64,000 bases of DNA from Sphaerolaimus hirsutus (GCA_964036195.1 OZ038451.1:1116001-1180000), one strand, 5' to 3'. Positions 33,201 to 42,235 are shown, counted from the first letter of the stretch. Program-made: numbers and translations. The notes: generated from the sequence alone by a model not told the origin.

Positions 33201-33813
33201 ACTTCCTGATCGGTTTTACGGTATACTCGGCGGACCGCAGTATATAAACTTTATATAGTTCTGAACGAAACACTGCGCAAAGAATATTGTTCCAAAAGAT
33301 ATTTTAAAAACGTTTGCATGCAGGGCAGGATTACCTCAACTTTAAAAAAATTGTCTTTTTGTGAATGTGGTTGCACACAACACAAGTGTTGCGTATAACA
33401 TAAAAAATATATGCACATGTTAACTCTGTTGGCCGCTGAGAACAAAGTAAATTTTGTAAAGTAAACATTTTCAGCTGCGTATTACCCACACAGACCACAT
33501 TCATCGATAAAAAAAATTCAAAAACTTTTAAAATTTGAAAAGGTTTCTAAATTTTGTATGCCGTCGTTACAGATACCGAAACAAGATACATCCGTTTAAC
33601 ACTCAAACACAAAAAGAAAACCACCTGTCATGTAGAGCAATATGTTGCTTTTGTGGTCGGTTAGCAACCGTTTGCTCCTGGGAGTGTCACTTGGCAACCT
33701 GCCAGTTAACAAGCGGACAAAATTCTCGACTGTCACTTCGTAACCGCGGTAATCCACCTCCACCTCTTCGCCATACAAATTGATCGACTGATCGCGATTG
33801 TTGAAAACGGTGC
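21246..33813 (-). CDS. PIGK: PIGK (GPI8), GPI-transamidase catalytic subunit, exons 4-8
   Basis: PIGK is the caspase-like (C13) cysteine protease of the GPI-transamidase complex in the ER membrane; it cuts the C-terminal signal of precursor proteins and attaches the GPI anchor. Exons on the minus strand are 33813-33625 (YGEEVEVDYRGYEVTVENF), 33141-33045 (GHGGDGFLKFQDAEEV, with the catalytic His codon at 33139-33137), 32654-32496 (IADTCQAASMY, catalytic Cys codon 32623-32621; then VGEDSLSHH), 32129-32057 (YTFYTLEFLETF) and 21383 to about 21246 (CPRSKCISTVG, VTDFFGGARHV). Introns are GT..AG and phases are 1, 1, 2, 2, 0. The end of exon 8 (donor GTCGGT) is a guess. A C-terminal transmembrane exon was not found. 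The first exons are on the opposite strand at 54464-56448. The intron between exons 7 and 8 is about 10.7 kb and holds the LTR retrotransposon in antisense. Confidence 0.9.
21435..21832. mobile_element. TA-flanked MITE (AATAAGTC variant)
   Basis: Ends TACCGCAAATCCTCGA and CTTATTCGAGAATTTAGGGTA; several C-run plus TTGAATAAC subrepeats in both arms. It lies in the PIGK intron next to exon 8. Confidence 0.75.
21833..22151. other. Left flank of the LTR element, nothing recognised
   Basis: PIGK intron sequence. The segment GAGTTTTTCAAGCAGCAGG near 22074 has a near copy close to 31412, on the other side of the insertion. Confidence 0.4.
22157..22308 (+). repeat. 5' LTR
   Basis: It starts TGTTGTGTTGTGAAGCGCGC and ends ATCCAAAA. 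It contains AATAAA at 22242-22247. The only difference from the 3' LTR is G at 22300 against A at 29724. The end is not the canonical CA; an LTR ending CCA at 22305 is the alternative, but then the AGCTC duplication would be lost. Confidence 0.85.
22310..22327 (+). promoter_or_regulatory. Putative tRNA primer-binding site
   Basis: TGGTGGACGTGCTGGGGA begins two bases after the LTR. TGG is the expected start, being complementary to the CCA end of a tRNA. I could not match it to a particular tRNA. Confidence 0.45.
22361..22366 (+). promoter_or_regulatory. Possible leader splice donor of the LTR element
   Basis: GTAAGG after CAGGCGG fits a 5' splice site between the primer-binding site and the ORF1 start. 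It could feed a subgenomic RNA for the third ORF, as retroviral leader donors do for env. This is inference only. Confidence 0.3.
22373..23299 (+). CDS. LTR element ORF1, unknown protein with a short coiled coil
   Basis: The ORF is open from the LTR, but the first ATG is at 22373, giving 308 residues to the TAA at 23299. The N-terminus is basic (ERRRHTRSH); the middle is rich in Pro, Phe and Ser; about 65 residues before the end there is a short amphipathic helix (MEKMFETVLTELRELK) and then an acidic Val/Asp/Pro tail. No zinc finger or capsid motif is visible; the capsid-like region is in ORF2. ORF1 may be the N-terminal (matrix-like) part of Gag, cut off by a frameshift, or a separate accessory protein. 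It overlaps ORF2 by 32 bases, in the frame one base behind. Confidence 0.75.
   Translation: MSQTSSSIVERRRHTRSHPVNPVSNFDPHSAAERQLQAENLRNASRRPISAPLSPHGDFWRPAVEVLGHFPPMNSHAASGSRSVPLPQFVLPPMRINQAGLAVPDFANSPPPLFCASNHRSVTLAEFKSNCMPSQVYNTAFFPSIDVLAPQPRNCFLVKSDVFPAGRYLNEISFVDFFSGNHYVMEGPLVPSPDDESIQRMSSRVDNPNMSSSVDDPSDVNVRLCRMEKMFETVLTELRELKSPVDKVQVAVPVVTNVDIEKGSDVDPTVDPAIDTVVNPDVVIPEPTVESFRDPWLLNEFVRAPQAV
23268..28409 (+). CDS. LTR element ORF2, Gag-Pol polyprotein
   Basis: 1,713 residues in one frame. Residues about 30-210 resemble a retrotransposon capsid; a degenerate zinc knuckle (CSRPGHFGHRKSQC) lies near 240. The aspartic protease has D488-S-G. The reverse transcriptase has YIDD at 1002-1005, preceded by the LDIRHGYYNVPL and MPFG blocks. 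RNase H starts near VLETDASG (D1159). The integrase has an HHCC finger starting at H1396, a DD35E triad at D1465, D1522 and E1558, and a C-terminal GPY/F motif (KFSGPY). There is no chromodomain. There is no stop or shift between Gag and Pol. The ATG at 23268 follows directly on an in-frame TGA, so entry from ORF1 would need a +1 shift inside 23268-23299, or independent initiation. Confidence 0.93.
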   Translation: MSLFVPHRLSKNTSVDVLHQWMLIKSHLLDKIPVFKGKGDVVRFSEWKRHVLTMANSISSPELLNHFWNDVFATKLSGEGYRVYTTLFQPDEKTPPSDVLSALSDVFKDRSQNYTILEWDNAAMSRTESLTEFYVRLLAKVPVDIKSSVSHSRECIERLVAAKFWARYDSSRFDKFIMANFRKQFAIKSVPMARSIRVVEEYFQEFVKQNANVPINPVKSVPKSSFRQMFQRSQNTSDPWCSRPGHFGHRKSQCRADKMSSPAPGSQPPSNVPPSAKSEGYGQVRRFGPQQTHDAPSSRLTQSAKAAVETVETPGGDLGENLECELIDLSETVDSQDPCAAYVTEFHHRVSQLYNDNPGGFAQWTSNFVHALPVLSQECAMHASDNFSTTLSSMPKIMTQSDNCQSDFMTSDNFSDVKTRFTGEKLLSGEIFGSVHHEFGSLSSDVGFCARTIVGSNQRLCIQIKAVNGPLVYANVNIAGVPCRVLLDSGCTRSLLPFILLQKISEHSGVDYTKQMKKSNVCLDTVNGATVDGELFEICLFVDHLSPIDHIRRKVVTTFLVNKNPNALTEILMGTDVMSFLKMTWLIPLCLDRNCDAPLPAKHPELSEQVIQNEKRFNSLFSDILKSSKSIFIPAHGMLSHSVPIPKCPASVPLATWQKSVMVCSNSDLPFTGVAMYNTMVHIKNCQKFSLHLFNNNPYPITLQGDSPISHFDVYPADAIHSPGAHFLSIFSSMDYLAPLGIFPGLSENHCPGKLCPSLVLPQPPDAVHSAVDDEIHVPLTPAERAKHVWGELKEGIQLSMSELQRKQFFELIAEFHDIFSCTSYDVGNTPLISHSIVTDPTQPPIKQAARYEPRQKRAFIHKTIASLLKEGIIEPSNGAWASPITIAPKGTSDYRFCVDFKLVNLLTKIDSYPLPRIGELLSEFSGRKVFSALDIRHGYYNVPLADEGTKERTSFVCSLGQFRFTRMPFGTVNAGATFQRLMSVLLTGLNDDPSSPWIRAYIDDILCCSFDINEHFKHLRRLFERLRWANLKVQPAKCKFFASELKYLGHHISANGISPAPARYKAVIDQPKVHNKQDLRRFLGKCIFYSHFIPNFSRIAAPLYTVLKGHVPKNGSTPFEWTEDMLTAWDTLKYLLSTSPVLAHPVFDDPRGFVLETDASGLGLGAVLSQYGDDGKLHPVSYISKKLTHPHTSYSAASLEALCICWALRRFADYVEGQKVTVITDNSGIQQVLRSPHHSKLERWAMFVSNKVTSFVHRPGIQNSVADALSRNPISETEFGPDELRIPDDLVTSCHVLQGNDNLQIVSRNSENLEISTCARSEPFLSTHTSIDWKVIQRADPNLLKVIKSVQTEPESIKGAYLINEILYFRAPVHSQHLAIWPPKAWQHACLVQAHLGVYASHGSQSRTLDLLCQYFVWPNMQKDILQFCQQCSECMTVKSHRVNSSPLGDVVTPSQPFDVFHVDVMYYDKASNKKVLVMVDALSRYMITSTIRSLTASATTKAIFHHLFMFCGAPRVLVTDRGTEFINAELKNLCETFGVTHSPTLPHNPSANGLVERANRSLREALLFCVQEFPKQKWWDLLSMATLRCNMAMNRMTGCCPFYLVFGHLPHWNLFFAAARQLDPQAARVMAQTQSDKNRQIYKQHFDDKHNVEFFPDDKVMVKLLSTEKNTPKFSGPYLVLNVSQSTLLLRDDNGDTFSVPQRYAWKVPLM
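28410..28640 (+). other. Spacer between pol and the third ORF of the LTR element
   Basis: It contains a short tandem repeat of GTTGACA (28430-28450). Several AG dinucleotides could act as acceptors for a subgenomic RNA. No ORF of note. Confidence 0.5.
28641..29545 (+). CDS. LTR element ORF3, coiled-coil protein, apparently spliced
   Basis: Two open blocks in different frames follow pol. Block 1 starts at ATG 28641, is Pro-rich and runs in frame to 28844; block 2 is open from 29030 to the TAA at 29545. Between them, 28845-29029 begins GTGGGT and ends GATGTTCGCAG, and removing it joins the two in phase 0 to about 239 residues. The joined product has long heptad-rich helices (RGQLEICSQKLSAAKAEKL; ANLKIRVAELEKMVDEYE) and an acidic tail. 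Without splicing, block 1 ends at 28985 with a hydrophobic, membrane-like tail. It occupies the place of env but lacks the features of an envelope protein: no signal peptide and no outer domain. The function is unknown. Confidence 0.65.
29569..29580 (+). promoter_or_regulatory. Polypurine tract
   Basis: AAAGGGGGAACT lies directly before the 3' LTR, where plus-strand priming of an LTR retrotransposon takes place. Confidence 0.7.
29581..29732 (+). repeat. 3' LTR
   Basis: 152 bp, identical to 22157-22308 except one base, followed by the target duplication AGCTC (29733-29737). AATAAA for polyadenylation is at 29666-29671. Confidence 0.87.
29738..30485. other. Right flank of the LTR element, nothing recognised
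   Basis: PIGK intron. AT-rich, with irregular repeats of TAAATAAGGCA- and AAAGCACC-type words between 29980 and 30200. No gene seen. Confidence 0.4.
30486..31094. mobile_element. hAT-type element, GGGATC-arm family
   Basis: Ends TACGGTTCAAACGGGATTG and GATCCCGTTTGAACCCTA, perfect 8-bp duplication GTGCGCGG (30478-30485 and 31095-31102). Arms are GGGATC iterations; the core resembles that of 20660-21189. Confidence 0.9.
31095..31442. other. PIGK intron, nothing recognised
   Basis: Starts GC-rich, then AT-rich. No ORF with splice signals. Confidence 0.35.
31443..31876. mobile_element. TA-flanked MITE (ACCGTATTACCTCGAA subfamily)
   Basis: Ends TACCGTATTACCTCGAAAAA and ATTCGAGGTAATACGGTA. The core is close to that of 11061-11477, including GTACATGACGTAC, so the two are recent relatives. 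Confidence 0.87.
32727..32877. mobile_element. Short MITE of the CTAGTTGACATCG family
   Basis: Ends GGGCCCACACACGCTAGTTG and CAACTAGCGTGTGTAGGGC. The arms contain CAATTCAAAGCTTGC, also found near 41270, 42215, 54910, 56135, 58085 and 61090. It lies about 70 bp upstream of PIGK exon 6. Confidence 0.75.
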
Positions 33814-33876
33814 CTGCGAAAAAAGGCAGTGATGCTTAATTCGCAAATATTGTGCATTCTGGTGTCAACTCCAGAC

Positions 33877-34590
33877 TAGGGTTGGCAAGCGATTTTTTTT
33901 AAGCGATTTTTTTTTAAAAAATTCCGATTTTTTTTAAAAAAAATCGCAGCACCCGTACCGATTTTTTAAAAAAAAAATCGCTGGCAAAAATTTTTGGTAC
34001 TAAAGCACTAGGTAAAATGCAAAAATTTTGCGCGCAAGCGCGCACTTTCATGCATACAATCCATCAGTTGCTTTTTTCATGGCTTTTACAACCAATTTGG
34101 GGTGTAGTACCCATTTATGTGTGCTTTTAAGCGTGTAAGGTAGGCTGTGAATCATTTTAGGAAGTATTCATAGTTATGCTTTATGTTGTCACATCAAAAA
34201 TTTATGCAAATGCATCCATGTTCACTTCCAATGTCATTTATATATTGTTCTGAGCAAGAACATGCTATTTCTGCAAACAAAATTGCAAATTGTTGATGAA
34301 ATGTGATTCACGTCATAAATATAACAATTTAATTACTTTTACACTTAAAAATAACTGACTTTCAAGCTTTTCCGAAGCTCTACAATACTTATATTAGCAC
34401 AGAAAGCATAAGTGTGCACTCCTTACCAATTTAGATGGCTTTTATTACCCCCAGAAGCGATTTTAGGCAGAAATGGGGCTAATTTTGACCCCAGCGATTT
34501 TTATTAAAAAAAATCGATTTTTTAAAAAAAAAAGCGATTTTTTTAAAAAAATCGGGGTCGTTAAAAAAAATCGATTTTTTTCCAACCCTA
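33877..34590. mobile_element. hAT-type element, T/A-run arm family
   Basis: Ends TAGGGTTGGCAAGCGATTTT and TTTTCCAACCCTA with the perfect 8-bp duplication CTCCAGAC (33869-33876 and 34591-34598). Arms are T- and A-runs around CGATTTTT; the core has GCGCGCAAGCGCGC near 34030. It lies about 65 bp from PIGK exon 4. Confidence 0.87.
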
Positions 34591-36219
34591 CTCCAGACCC
34601 TATAAAATGTCAAATGTTCGGTAAATTTTTTTGTCATTTTCCAGGGCATTTTACATGACTATAGACCAGGGGTTTTGTAGATTTGGACCCCCGCGGGGGT
34701 TCATATAGATAGCAAATCGCACCTCCGGAGGGATAGATAGCTGAAAAATTTTCTGGGGGGGTTGGGGGGGTTTGGGGGGGGGGGGGTTCGCGGGGGTTCA
34801 ATATATAGGCATAGAATGGAGGAAAAGGAGAAAAATCGCTAAAAGTAAGGACATACAGTACTAAAAATAGCTGAAAATAGGCAGTTAGATGCATGAACTA
34901 ATGATTTTGGAGGTGAAAATCTATATAAAGGTATGAAAAATAGCGATTTCGAGCGAAAATAAGGGTATAGGTTCTCAAAAATCGCTCGAGGTGGTAGATA
35001 GCTGGCCGATTTGCGGGGGGGGGGGGGGTTGGGGGATAGTAGCCAAAAAATTTGCTCCGGGATAGATAGATAGTTGAGCGGGCCTCCGGGATAGATAGAA
35101 AGCTGGCGGATTTGGGAGGGGGTAACCCCCCCTACACATTGCACCTAAACACATTGCACCTACCTAGACACATTGCATGAGATTTGACATACTACAGGGT
35201 GTCAGACGTAAATCGATCGCTCAGACACTCCAATAACTCGGACATTTACAGGCCCTTGTAATCGGCGGACATCACGCTTAGTATGTCACTCAGCAATTTG
35301 CGATAATGGCCCTACACACACTAGTTTTCACCGTGACTGATGTGAAAACTGAAATGGCCACATGGCGACATTCAGCCTACTCTTAGCGTATGCTATATGT
35401 GTTTTAGTTTTCAAATTTTGAAACTTTAACCTTCATTGATTTAAATTAAAATTTAATTAAAATTAAATCATTCAACCGTGTTCATTAATTTGCATTTGAA
35501 AAAATTTCAGTTTTCACATGAAGTCACGGTGAAAACTAGTGTGTGTAGGGCCATTGGATGAAAATGTGTAGATAAAAACATTTCCCAATGTGACTGTTTA
35601 AAAATTTCGGGATGACGATGGAACAGCAAAACAATCCAGCCCGAAGTCTAAAAATAACGAAAATTACTGTGGTGGCATGTCAGACATAAGGCCCCTAATA
35701 GGTCAGCAGTAAACGGAATTTTTGACTCAACTGAAATCAGAATTTTGACCTTGGCGGGGGCTGGTAGATAGCAAATCTCTCCTCCAGGGCATAGATAGCT
35801 GAAAAAAATGTCCTGGGAGTGTATGGGGGGCTTGGGGGGGGGGTCGCATGGGAAATATATTTAGACTTTTTCAAGGTGTAGAAGGCAGAAAAGGGAAAAT
35901 GGGTAAAAATGGGTAAAAATTGCTCAACATTTGGCTCCACATAGCACCTCCCCCACTTGAAATCCCTGAGTCACGATAAATCGAAAAGAACACAATCAAG
36001 CAAACGTTCAAATTTCAAGTAACCATTCACGTTTTTGGTTGTGTATTATTTCTTCCAGGAAAACATGACACACCGTAATGGTATTTTCTGAAAATCTAAT
36101 GTAAATTGTAAACATATCAAATAAAACATAAATACCAGAAATACCGGGTATACCGAGTATGCATAAACACGTTTTTACAACCGCTTTCTAATTTATATAA
36201 TCTGGCACCAGGGCCCGGT
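34591..36219. repeat. Repeat-rich stretch without a gene
   Basis: Contains a GATAGATAGCT-family element (about 34661-35130), a MITE at 35306-35555 with ends GGCCCTACACACACTAG and CTAGTGTGTGTAGGGCC, and a partial GATAGATAGCT copy at 35755-35945. The rest was not recognised. Confidence 0.55.
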
Positions 36220-36884
36220 TAAGGTTGGAAATAGCCCGTTTTTTCAACACCACGTTTTGTTTTGTTTTAAAAACGTTTTTTTAATAAAAAACGTTTTCAT
36301 TAAAAAAACGTTGTTTTTTAAAAAGCTCCCAGATATGGCTCTGGGTCAACATATATAGGTATATCAGACAAGTAACAATACTCTGTGATGTTATATATGA
36401 CCATATAATGGCTGTGGAGCCATGGGATAGCATTATAAGTGGTGATTTGTGTCAAAAATGTCCATTTTTTGTCGACATGGTCGTTTATCATCTTACAGTC
36501 GAAAGTTCGTGACTTCATATGAAGTTTCGCACGAAATAGTGATCAAACAAGGTTATAAAAGGAGGTTGTTACTTTGGGAGTGAAGTTACACCCCGTGGAG
36601 GTACATGGAAGCACATTACCGGAATATTATAAATTACATCAACATATGATGGCTTATTAACCCATGGTAGCACATAGAAATGGATGCTTTGATACTAAAA
36701 ATGCCACAAAACCAATGAAAACAACCTCCAATGTCAATTTGTGTGTGAAATTGCGCGCTTGCGCGCAAAAATTTTGCAAAATACCTAGTGCTTAGTACTA
36801 AAAATTTTGGCCGATGTTTGCAAAAAACGTTTCGGACCTCGTGTTTAAAAAAAAACGTTAACAAAACTACATCGGCCAACCCTA
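36220..36884. mobile_element. hAT-type element, T/A-run arm family
   Basis: Ends TAAGGTTGGAAATAGC and CATCGGCCAACCCTA. Flanks GGCCCGGT (36212-36219) and GTCCCGGT (36885-36892) agree in seven of eight bases. The core contains GCGCGCTTGCGCGCAAAA. Confidence 0.8.
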
Positions 36885-37792
36885 GTCCCGGTCCCGTTTG
36901 AACACTAAAAGTGCAATATCAAAACGTTTAATTTTAGGAACCAAAAACGGACAGCGCAGAGTGGAAAGAATGGCCGAACGGGATACTCAAACGGAGCAAA
37001 ATCTAAATCGACAGCACAGGTGCCAATTCTAGTCGGGAAAGTGGGCAAGGTAGCGATGAACATAAAATTAGTATACTCTGTACTCGCTAAGTGTGCGTCC
37101 AAAATTACTTACCGTAAATACTCTATCAATGCGACTGTTAATTTATTGTTGTCAGCACATTTTTGGGGGTCACACTTTTGGAGGGGTCACATTTATAGAG
37201 CGGGTAGCAATTTTATTTTCAATTTTTTTTCAAAATGCCAATAACTAATGAGAGACAATCATAAATTATATGAAACTTTGCAAGTGTGTACACTGGAGTA
37301 GTAAATATGTATACTTCATTGAGTTTTACAACAAATATGCACCTTTTTCCTTGAGATATGAAACTAAATTTTTTGTTGTTATCACTAATTTTGAGTGTAA
37401 ACACTGTCTTAAAGATGCCGTCATTATGAAGTGTTTCCTCCACAAAAATAGGAGTATTTGTATCACTAAACTTGCCACTTGCCCACATGTAGAAGTGGCA
37501 CCACAGGTATGCAATGGTGCGTGTTATTTCAATTTTCAAATGAAAACTAAAATTTTAAATTTGAAAACCGATTAGAAACATAAACGTTTGATAAAAACAC
37601 AGAAATACGATGTGGTCGAATGGACCCAAAAGCTGACCATGTTTCCTGAAAATCAGGAAGAAAATGAAAAATCGAAACATCAAGTGATTGTGAGACACCC
37701 CACAAACAGTTGGTTCCATTTTAAAGTGAATATACAGTACTGTATGTAGACAAAATGTAAACTGGGGTCAATTCGGGGGTCAAGTGGAGAGG
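36885..37792. other. Stretch with doubtful ORFs
   Basis: A short segment 36938-37019 lies between TTTTAG and a GTGCCA donor and is open in two frames. ORFs of about 100 codons overlap on both strands at 37219-37575. I could not choose a frame or a product. TTACCGTAAATACTC at 37110 may be one end of a decayed TA-type MITE. Confidence 0.3.
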
Positions 37793-38190
37793 CAGGGGTC
37801 TCCAGGATTTCCTCCTGCGGAGGGATAGATAGCTGAAAATTTTTCTGGGGGGGGGGGCACAGTATATAGGCTTTTTCAAGGTTAAGAAGGCAGAAAGGGG
37901 AAAAAATCGCTAATAATCAGTGAAAAGTAGCCAAAAGTAGGTATAAAATGGCTAAAAATAGGTATATATCCGGTAAGCATGATTTTGAAGGTGAAAAACT
38001 ATAAAAAGCTGCGAAAATTAGTGATTTTTAGCAAAAATTGGGGCAAAATTTCTCAAAAACCATGCCAGATAGATAGATAGATAGGGTAGTAGCCAAAAAT
38101 TTTGCCTCGGGATAGATAGCTGAGCGGCCTCCGGGATAGATAGATAGCTGGCCGATTTGGGGGGCAGCCCCCCCCCCCAGGAGACCCCTG
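37793..38190. mobile_element. hAT-type element, GATAGATAGCT family
   Basis: Ends CAGGGGTCTCCAGG and AGGAGACCCCTG, perfect 8-bp duplication TGGAGAGG (37785-37792 and 38191-38198). This is the best reference copy of the family: 398 bp, with GGATAGATAGCTGA in both arms. Confidence 0.9.
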
Positions 38191-38428
38191 TGGAGAGGTA
38201 AAAAATAACAATTGATAAATGAGAAGTAGTAGAAATGAGAAGTTAACAGAAGAGTAGACTTATGAGTCACTTTAGTGAAATTTCAAGCAAAAATTCAAAA
38301 ACGTTTTTAGCGTTTGTGGCCACTTGTCATCAGTGTTTTTACTTGCCATTTTACTTTTACATCTATATGCTTTTTTGCTTATCCATAGAATTGGCACCTG
38401 ATTGGACTGAACACTATACAACCAACGG

Positions 38429-39847
38429 TAGGGTTGGGACGATATGACTTTTCGATATCGATATTCGATATTTTTTTCTGAAACTCGATATTCGATATCG
38501 ATACGATATGGACCCTCGATATCGATATTCGATATTCGATATTAAAAAATGCTCGATATTCGATATCGATATTTCGATATTTTCGATATTTCGATATTTT
38601 GCTTTTGGTATAGCAGGGCATATCTAATTTGGCATATTGCATTTCCATTTGATCACAAACCCAACTGATCATCTCTACTGAAAAGTAGATGATACAAATT
38701 TAAATGGCACACAATGATCAAAATGAGAAAATGATGACAGATGTGGTAAGGAAAAGGTGCCAGCCCCATTCATAGGTGCCGTGCCATGGTGCCATTGATG
38801 TTTCCATGGTGTAAGTAGCTATTAAACATACATATGCCCTTTTTGTGAACATCTGAGAGAGCATTTGCACAAGATTTGATGCTGCCGCAAGTGCTGAAAC
38901 AAAAATACCAGTCATGTGAGAACACAGTGGGAGAATACTGTAAGGAATCTCCGCGTAGCGTATCTTTACTCATGTACCTATCCGTATCCACTTTGCGGGA
39001 TACGGAAAACTTTCAATGTAGCCATAGGAATCTCAAATGTACCTATGCATTGTGTAACCTGAACCAGAAGTGTGCACGCGGTTAGATCAAATTTCTGTGG
39101 GATAAGAAAGTTCTAATGTTTTCAAATGTTCTAGCACCATGTTTTCAAATGAATATTCAAATGAAATTTAAAAAAATATTATAAATGATTTTTTAATTGC
39201 CTACCCGGAATGCAACCCGCAATTAGACCCAGAATTATACATTTCAATTCAGGATTGCATTCCGGTTTACAGACAATATTTGAAATTGCAAAAAAAAAAA
39301 ATATATATATACATAATTTTTTAATTGCCTTACACAGAACGTGATCCGCAACCGGAATCGAATACCATTGTTGCACAAATAGTCTTGTGCCGCTGATAGA
39401 GTATTATGTTTCATAGTGTTATGACGCAGTGGAACAGACGCGAACTTGACATTTGTGTGTGTGTCTGGTAGATAGGCAACCGGAAATGCTTTTTTGCACT
39501 AATTAATGTGTGTACTGTAAAGAACCCATCATGTACAGATAGGAATCCTAATTGGGTTCTTTACAGTACAGATTCCTTACACGCAGATTCCTTACAGGAA
39601 TCTACCAACACAGTGAGCACTTGCGCGCAAAATTTGTTAAAATTGCTTATGAAATCGCCTTCTAATAGTGCCATTCCTGGCTTATTTGAAGTCAGGCCCA
39701 GGGAGTATAGAATATCGAAAATATCGAAAAAATGGTCGATATTCGATATTTTTTCAAAATTTTCGATATCGATATTCGATATTCGATATGAAAAAATAGT
39801 CGATATCCGATATTCGATATTTGATACGATATATCGTCCCAACCCTA
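38429..39847. mobile_element. hAT-type element, CGATAT-arm family, long copy
   Basis: Ends TAGGGTTGGGACGATATGAC and ATATATCGTCCCAACCCTA. Flanks ACCAACGG and ACCAATGG agree in seven of eight. Its 1.1-kb core carries CTTGCGCGCAAAAT and AGTGCCATTCCTGG (39615-39690), a module shared with other families. Confidence 0.85.
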
Positions 39848-40103
39848 ACCAATGGTGCCATATTTAGGTCAATACAATCAAGTGATAAATTGCTTTTTAA
39901 CAATGGTGTCTTTAAAAACGTTTGTACGCTTTGTAACGCTAAATTGGGTGCTTAACTGCCAATTTTTCAGAACCAATAAATAGAAAAAAAAATTTGAAAA
40001 TTGAAATATTATGCCTTTAACTGTCCTAAAGGACAGGGACACTAGGTGGTCACTTACTCAAATTTGGCTATTGCCAAATCACCACTATCCATTATCACTA
40101 CAG

Positions 40104-41116
40104 GTACCCCAATGGAGACCCCCACACATGCAAGGCACGCCGTGGCGCCAGCGGCCTCCCAAAGCATTCAAAAATTCACCATCAACCCCAGGGGTGCTGG
40201 CGGGCTGCCAATTCTGCTCAGAGCAGTGGCTAAATGTGTAATTGAGCAACCAGAGGGTGTCAATGGGATGTCCAGTGAGGTTCCCCTGCACCCGGCTGAT
40301 GGGGGTGGCCAGAGGCAGACCGTTATGCTCATGGTGAGTTGCCTATGGTTTGGTCACACTGAAACTAGGTCATAAATGCCCAGGTAATTATGTGGAAAAA
40401 GTGTTAATTCACAGCAGGGGTCTAAAAGGTAGGGGGCTGGGGGCTGTTTCATAGCAAATTCGTTTCAACTCAACGTCAACTAAATAACACAAACAAATTT
40501 AAAGCATCACAATTAACAGAAAAAATTAAAGTTATGTGGCATGATGTCAAATTAAACATGCTCTATCAGATAGGGAAGTTGAAATGGCAACATTCAGTAA
40601 AATTGGGCTGACACAAATTCAGTTGACATCCAGCGTGTGTGTCGCCTTTGGGGAAGTTCCCAAATGCTACAGTTATCTATACACCTCAGATGATACTCAC
40701 CTATGTATCAGTCCCGGAGGGGATATTTTGGCTACTATCTGCTGAACTTCCTAAATTGACCACCGATCTGCCTATTTGGAGCAAATTATAAGCAATTTTC
40801 AGTCATAATTGAAACTTTTACTTCTTTTTGTCCATGTTCACCTAAAGGTCACTAAAAATCCTATGGGCTATTTATGTAGCTATATGCCTATGTTTCAGCT
40901 ATTGATTTATCATCTGCGCATAGGAACAATTTAAAATCTGAGAACCCCCCTTGGGAGGTTCAAATCTACAAAAGCTCAAATCGGTTCACAAGCGAGCTCT
41001 GACCAGCCAAACATGACCACAGGCGGGCAGTCGTTTGATCGCAGTCGAGTACCAGCGCCACGACGACGCCATACAGCAGGTGCGGCTGCTAACTGCACCA
41101 GTGGAACCCAGCGCAG
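40104..41116 (+). CDS. Unidentified gene, two exons (probably continues at 62475 on minus)
   Basis: Exon a is 40104-40333 between the acceptor TATCACTACAG and the strong donor GTGAGT; it enters needing two bases and leaves in phase 0. It contains GGLPILLRAVAKCVIEQPEG, which faintly recalls an RIIa/DPY30-like helix pair, though I would not rely on that. Exon b is 41007-41116, after CTCTGACCAG, up to the donor GTACCA, and is basic (RSRVPAPRRRHTAG). It leaves two bases. The minus-strand exon 62475-62352 starts with the one base needed, and if contig 3 is flipped it follows exon b directly. If exon b is terminal instead, its frame stays open to a TGA at 41162. Confidence 0.45.
40334..41006. repeat. 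Intron-like stretch with repeat fragments
   Basis: A CTAGTTGACA-group fragment lies near 40480-40650 and a GATAGATAGCT-family fragment (GGCTACTATCTGCTGAAC, then CAAATCTACAAAAGC) at about 40710-40980. Confidence 0.45.
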
Positions 41117-41348
41117 GTACCATTTTCAGACTGGTGAGAAGTCCGCAAGTGGAGAAAAGTGATATTAAAGTGCCAAGTGGCAAGTCGTTACATGTCAACT
41201 TCAGTGACAAATAGGCTCTAAACACAGTTGACAATGAAACCAAATGTTTACTGGTTCCCATACCAATGCAAAGCTTGCCCACGCGCCCACCAATGACGCT
41301 CAAATGCGATTCCAGGACACTTTACCCTCCCGGAAAAGTTCTCCCGCG

Positions 41349-41767
41349 CAAGGACGTAGCCAGGGGGGGGGCTGCCCCCCCCCTTCTAGGGCCGGACTAA
41401 AGAATGTGCCAGAAATGGCACTTCCAGAATACGATTTTGTCGACACAGTTTGAAAAAATTTTGCGCGCAAGCGCACACTTTCCCTTCACAACATATATTT
41501 TCGGCTGACCGGTCTCCGCAGCCTCAAAGCCATTGGAAATGGACTCAATTCGTGTCCATGTCGCTCTATATGCCTTTAAAATACAGACGTATACTGCTGT
41601 TTTGGCGCCAATGCCAACGCCAGTGGCGCCTTGGCGTGGCGCCTACGAATGGCGCCAGCGCCATGGCGCCATTCCCCTACAACAGGGGTAAAAATTTTGG
41701 CGCCCCCGTTCGCCGGGCTCCGTATACAATCCGCCCCCCCCGCTCAAAAATCCTGGCTACATCCCTG
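41349..41767. mobile_element. hAT-type element, GTAGCCAGG/GCGCC family
   Basis: Ends CAAGGACGTAGCCAGG and CCTGGCTACATCCCTG, perfect 8-bp duplication CTCCCGCG (41341-41348 and 41768-41775). It holds a GCGCC block and the shared module (GCCAGAAATGGCACTT, then TTTTGCGCGCAAGCGC). Confidence 0.9.
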
Positions 41768-41800
41768 CTCCCGCGTTAGGAACTTGTCCAGTGGACCGGT

Positions 41801-42050
41801 TATACTCCGGTTACTTTACACCTTGCACGCGTGGTTCCCGCTGGAAGTGTGCCAATGATGGTTAACGCGTCCGAGTTTCATAAAAAGATGACAAAATTGA
41901 TTGTTGTTATAATGTTATTCATTAACATATTCACATCGATGAATTTTTTTCATATTTTTACGGAAATCGCATGATTTAATAATCATTGGCACGCTTCCAA
42001 CACGAGACATAAATCAGTGCGAGGGCAGAGTATCACGTACGCCGAGTATA
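41801..42050. mobile_element. MITE with GCACGCGTGGTTCCCG arm
   Basis: Ends TATACTCCGGTTACTTTACA and TGATACTCTGCC-type sequence in reverse (GGCAGAGTATCACGTACG), finishing GAGTATA. It is close to the copy at 61791-62040. Confidence 0.75.
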
Positions 42051-42235
42051 GCTGGACTGCAAATGGTTTAGAAAATGGTTAGCTACCCTCAAATGCAAGT
42101 GTTGGATCGTGTTGCAAAATCAAGCAGTGGTGTTGAAAAATGTATTTATTTCGGTACGTGGAGTGGAATGGACAAGTATGTGTATACAATAATGTGTATT
42201 GTTACTCGTGAGCAAGCTTTGAATTGGGATAGGAC

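Noticed and set aside
36938..37019. Possible 82-bp exon on plus
   Set aside because: Open in two frames and its end phase does not match the start of the exon at 40104.
37219..37575. Overlapping 100-codon ORFs on both strands
   Set aside because: No start context, no splice signals and no recognisable family; I could not tell which strand, if any, is coding.
39290..39312. A/T microsatellite as possible promoter
   Set aside because: It lies within the core of a CGATAT-arm element and has no gene downstream.
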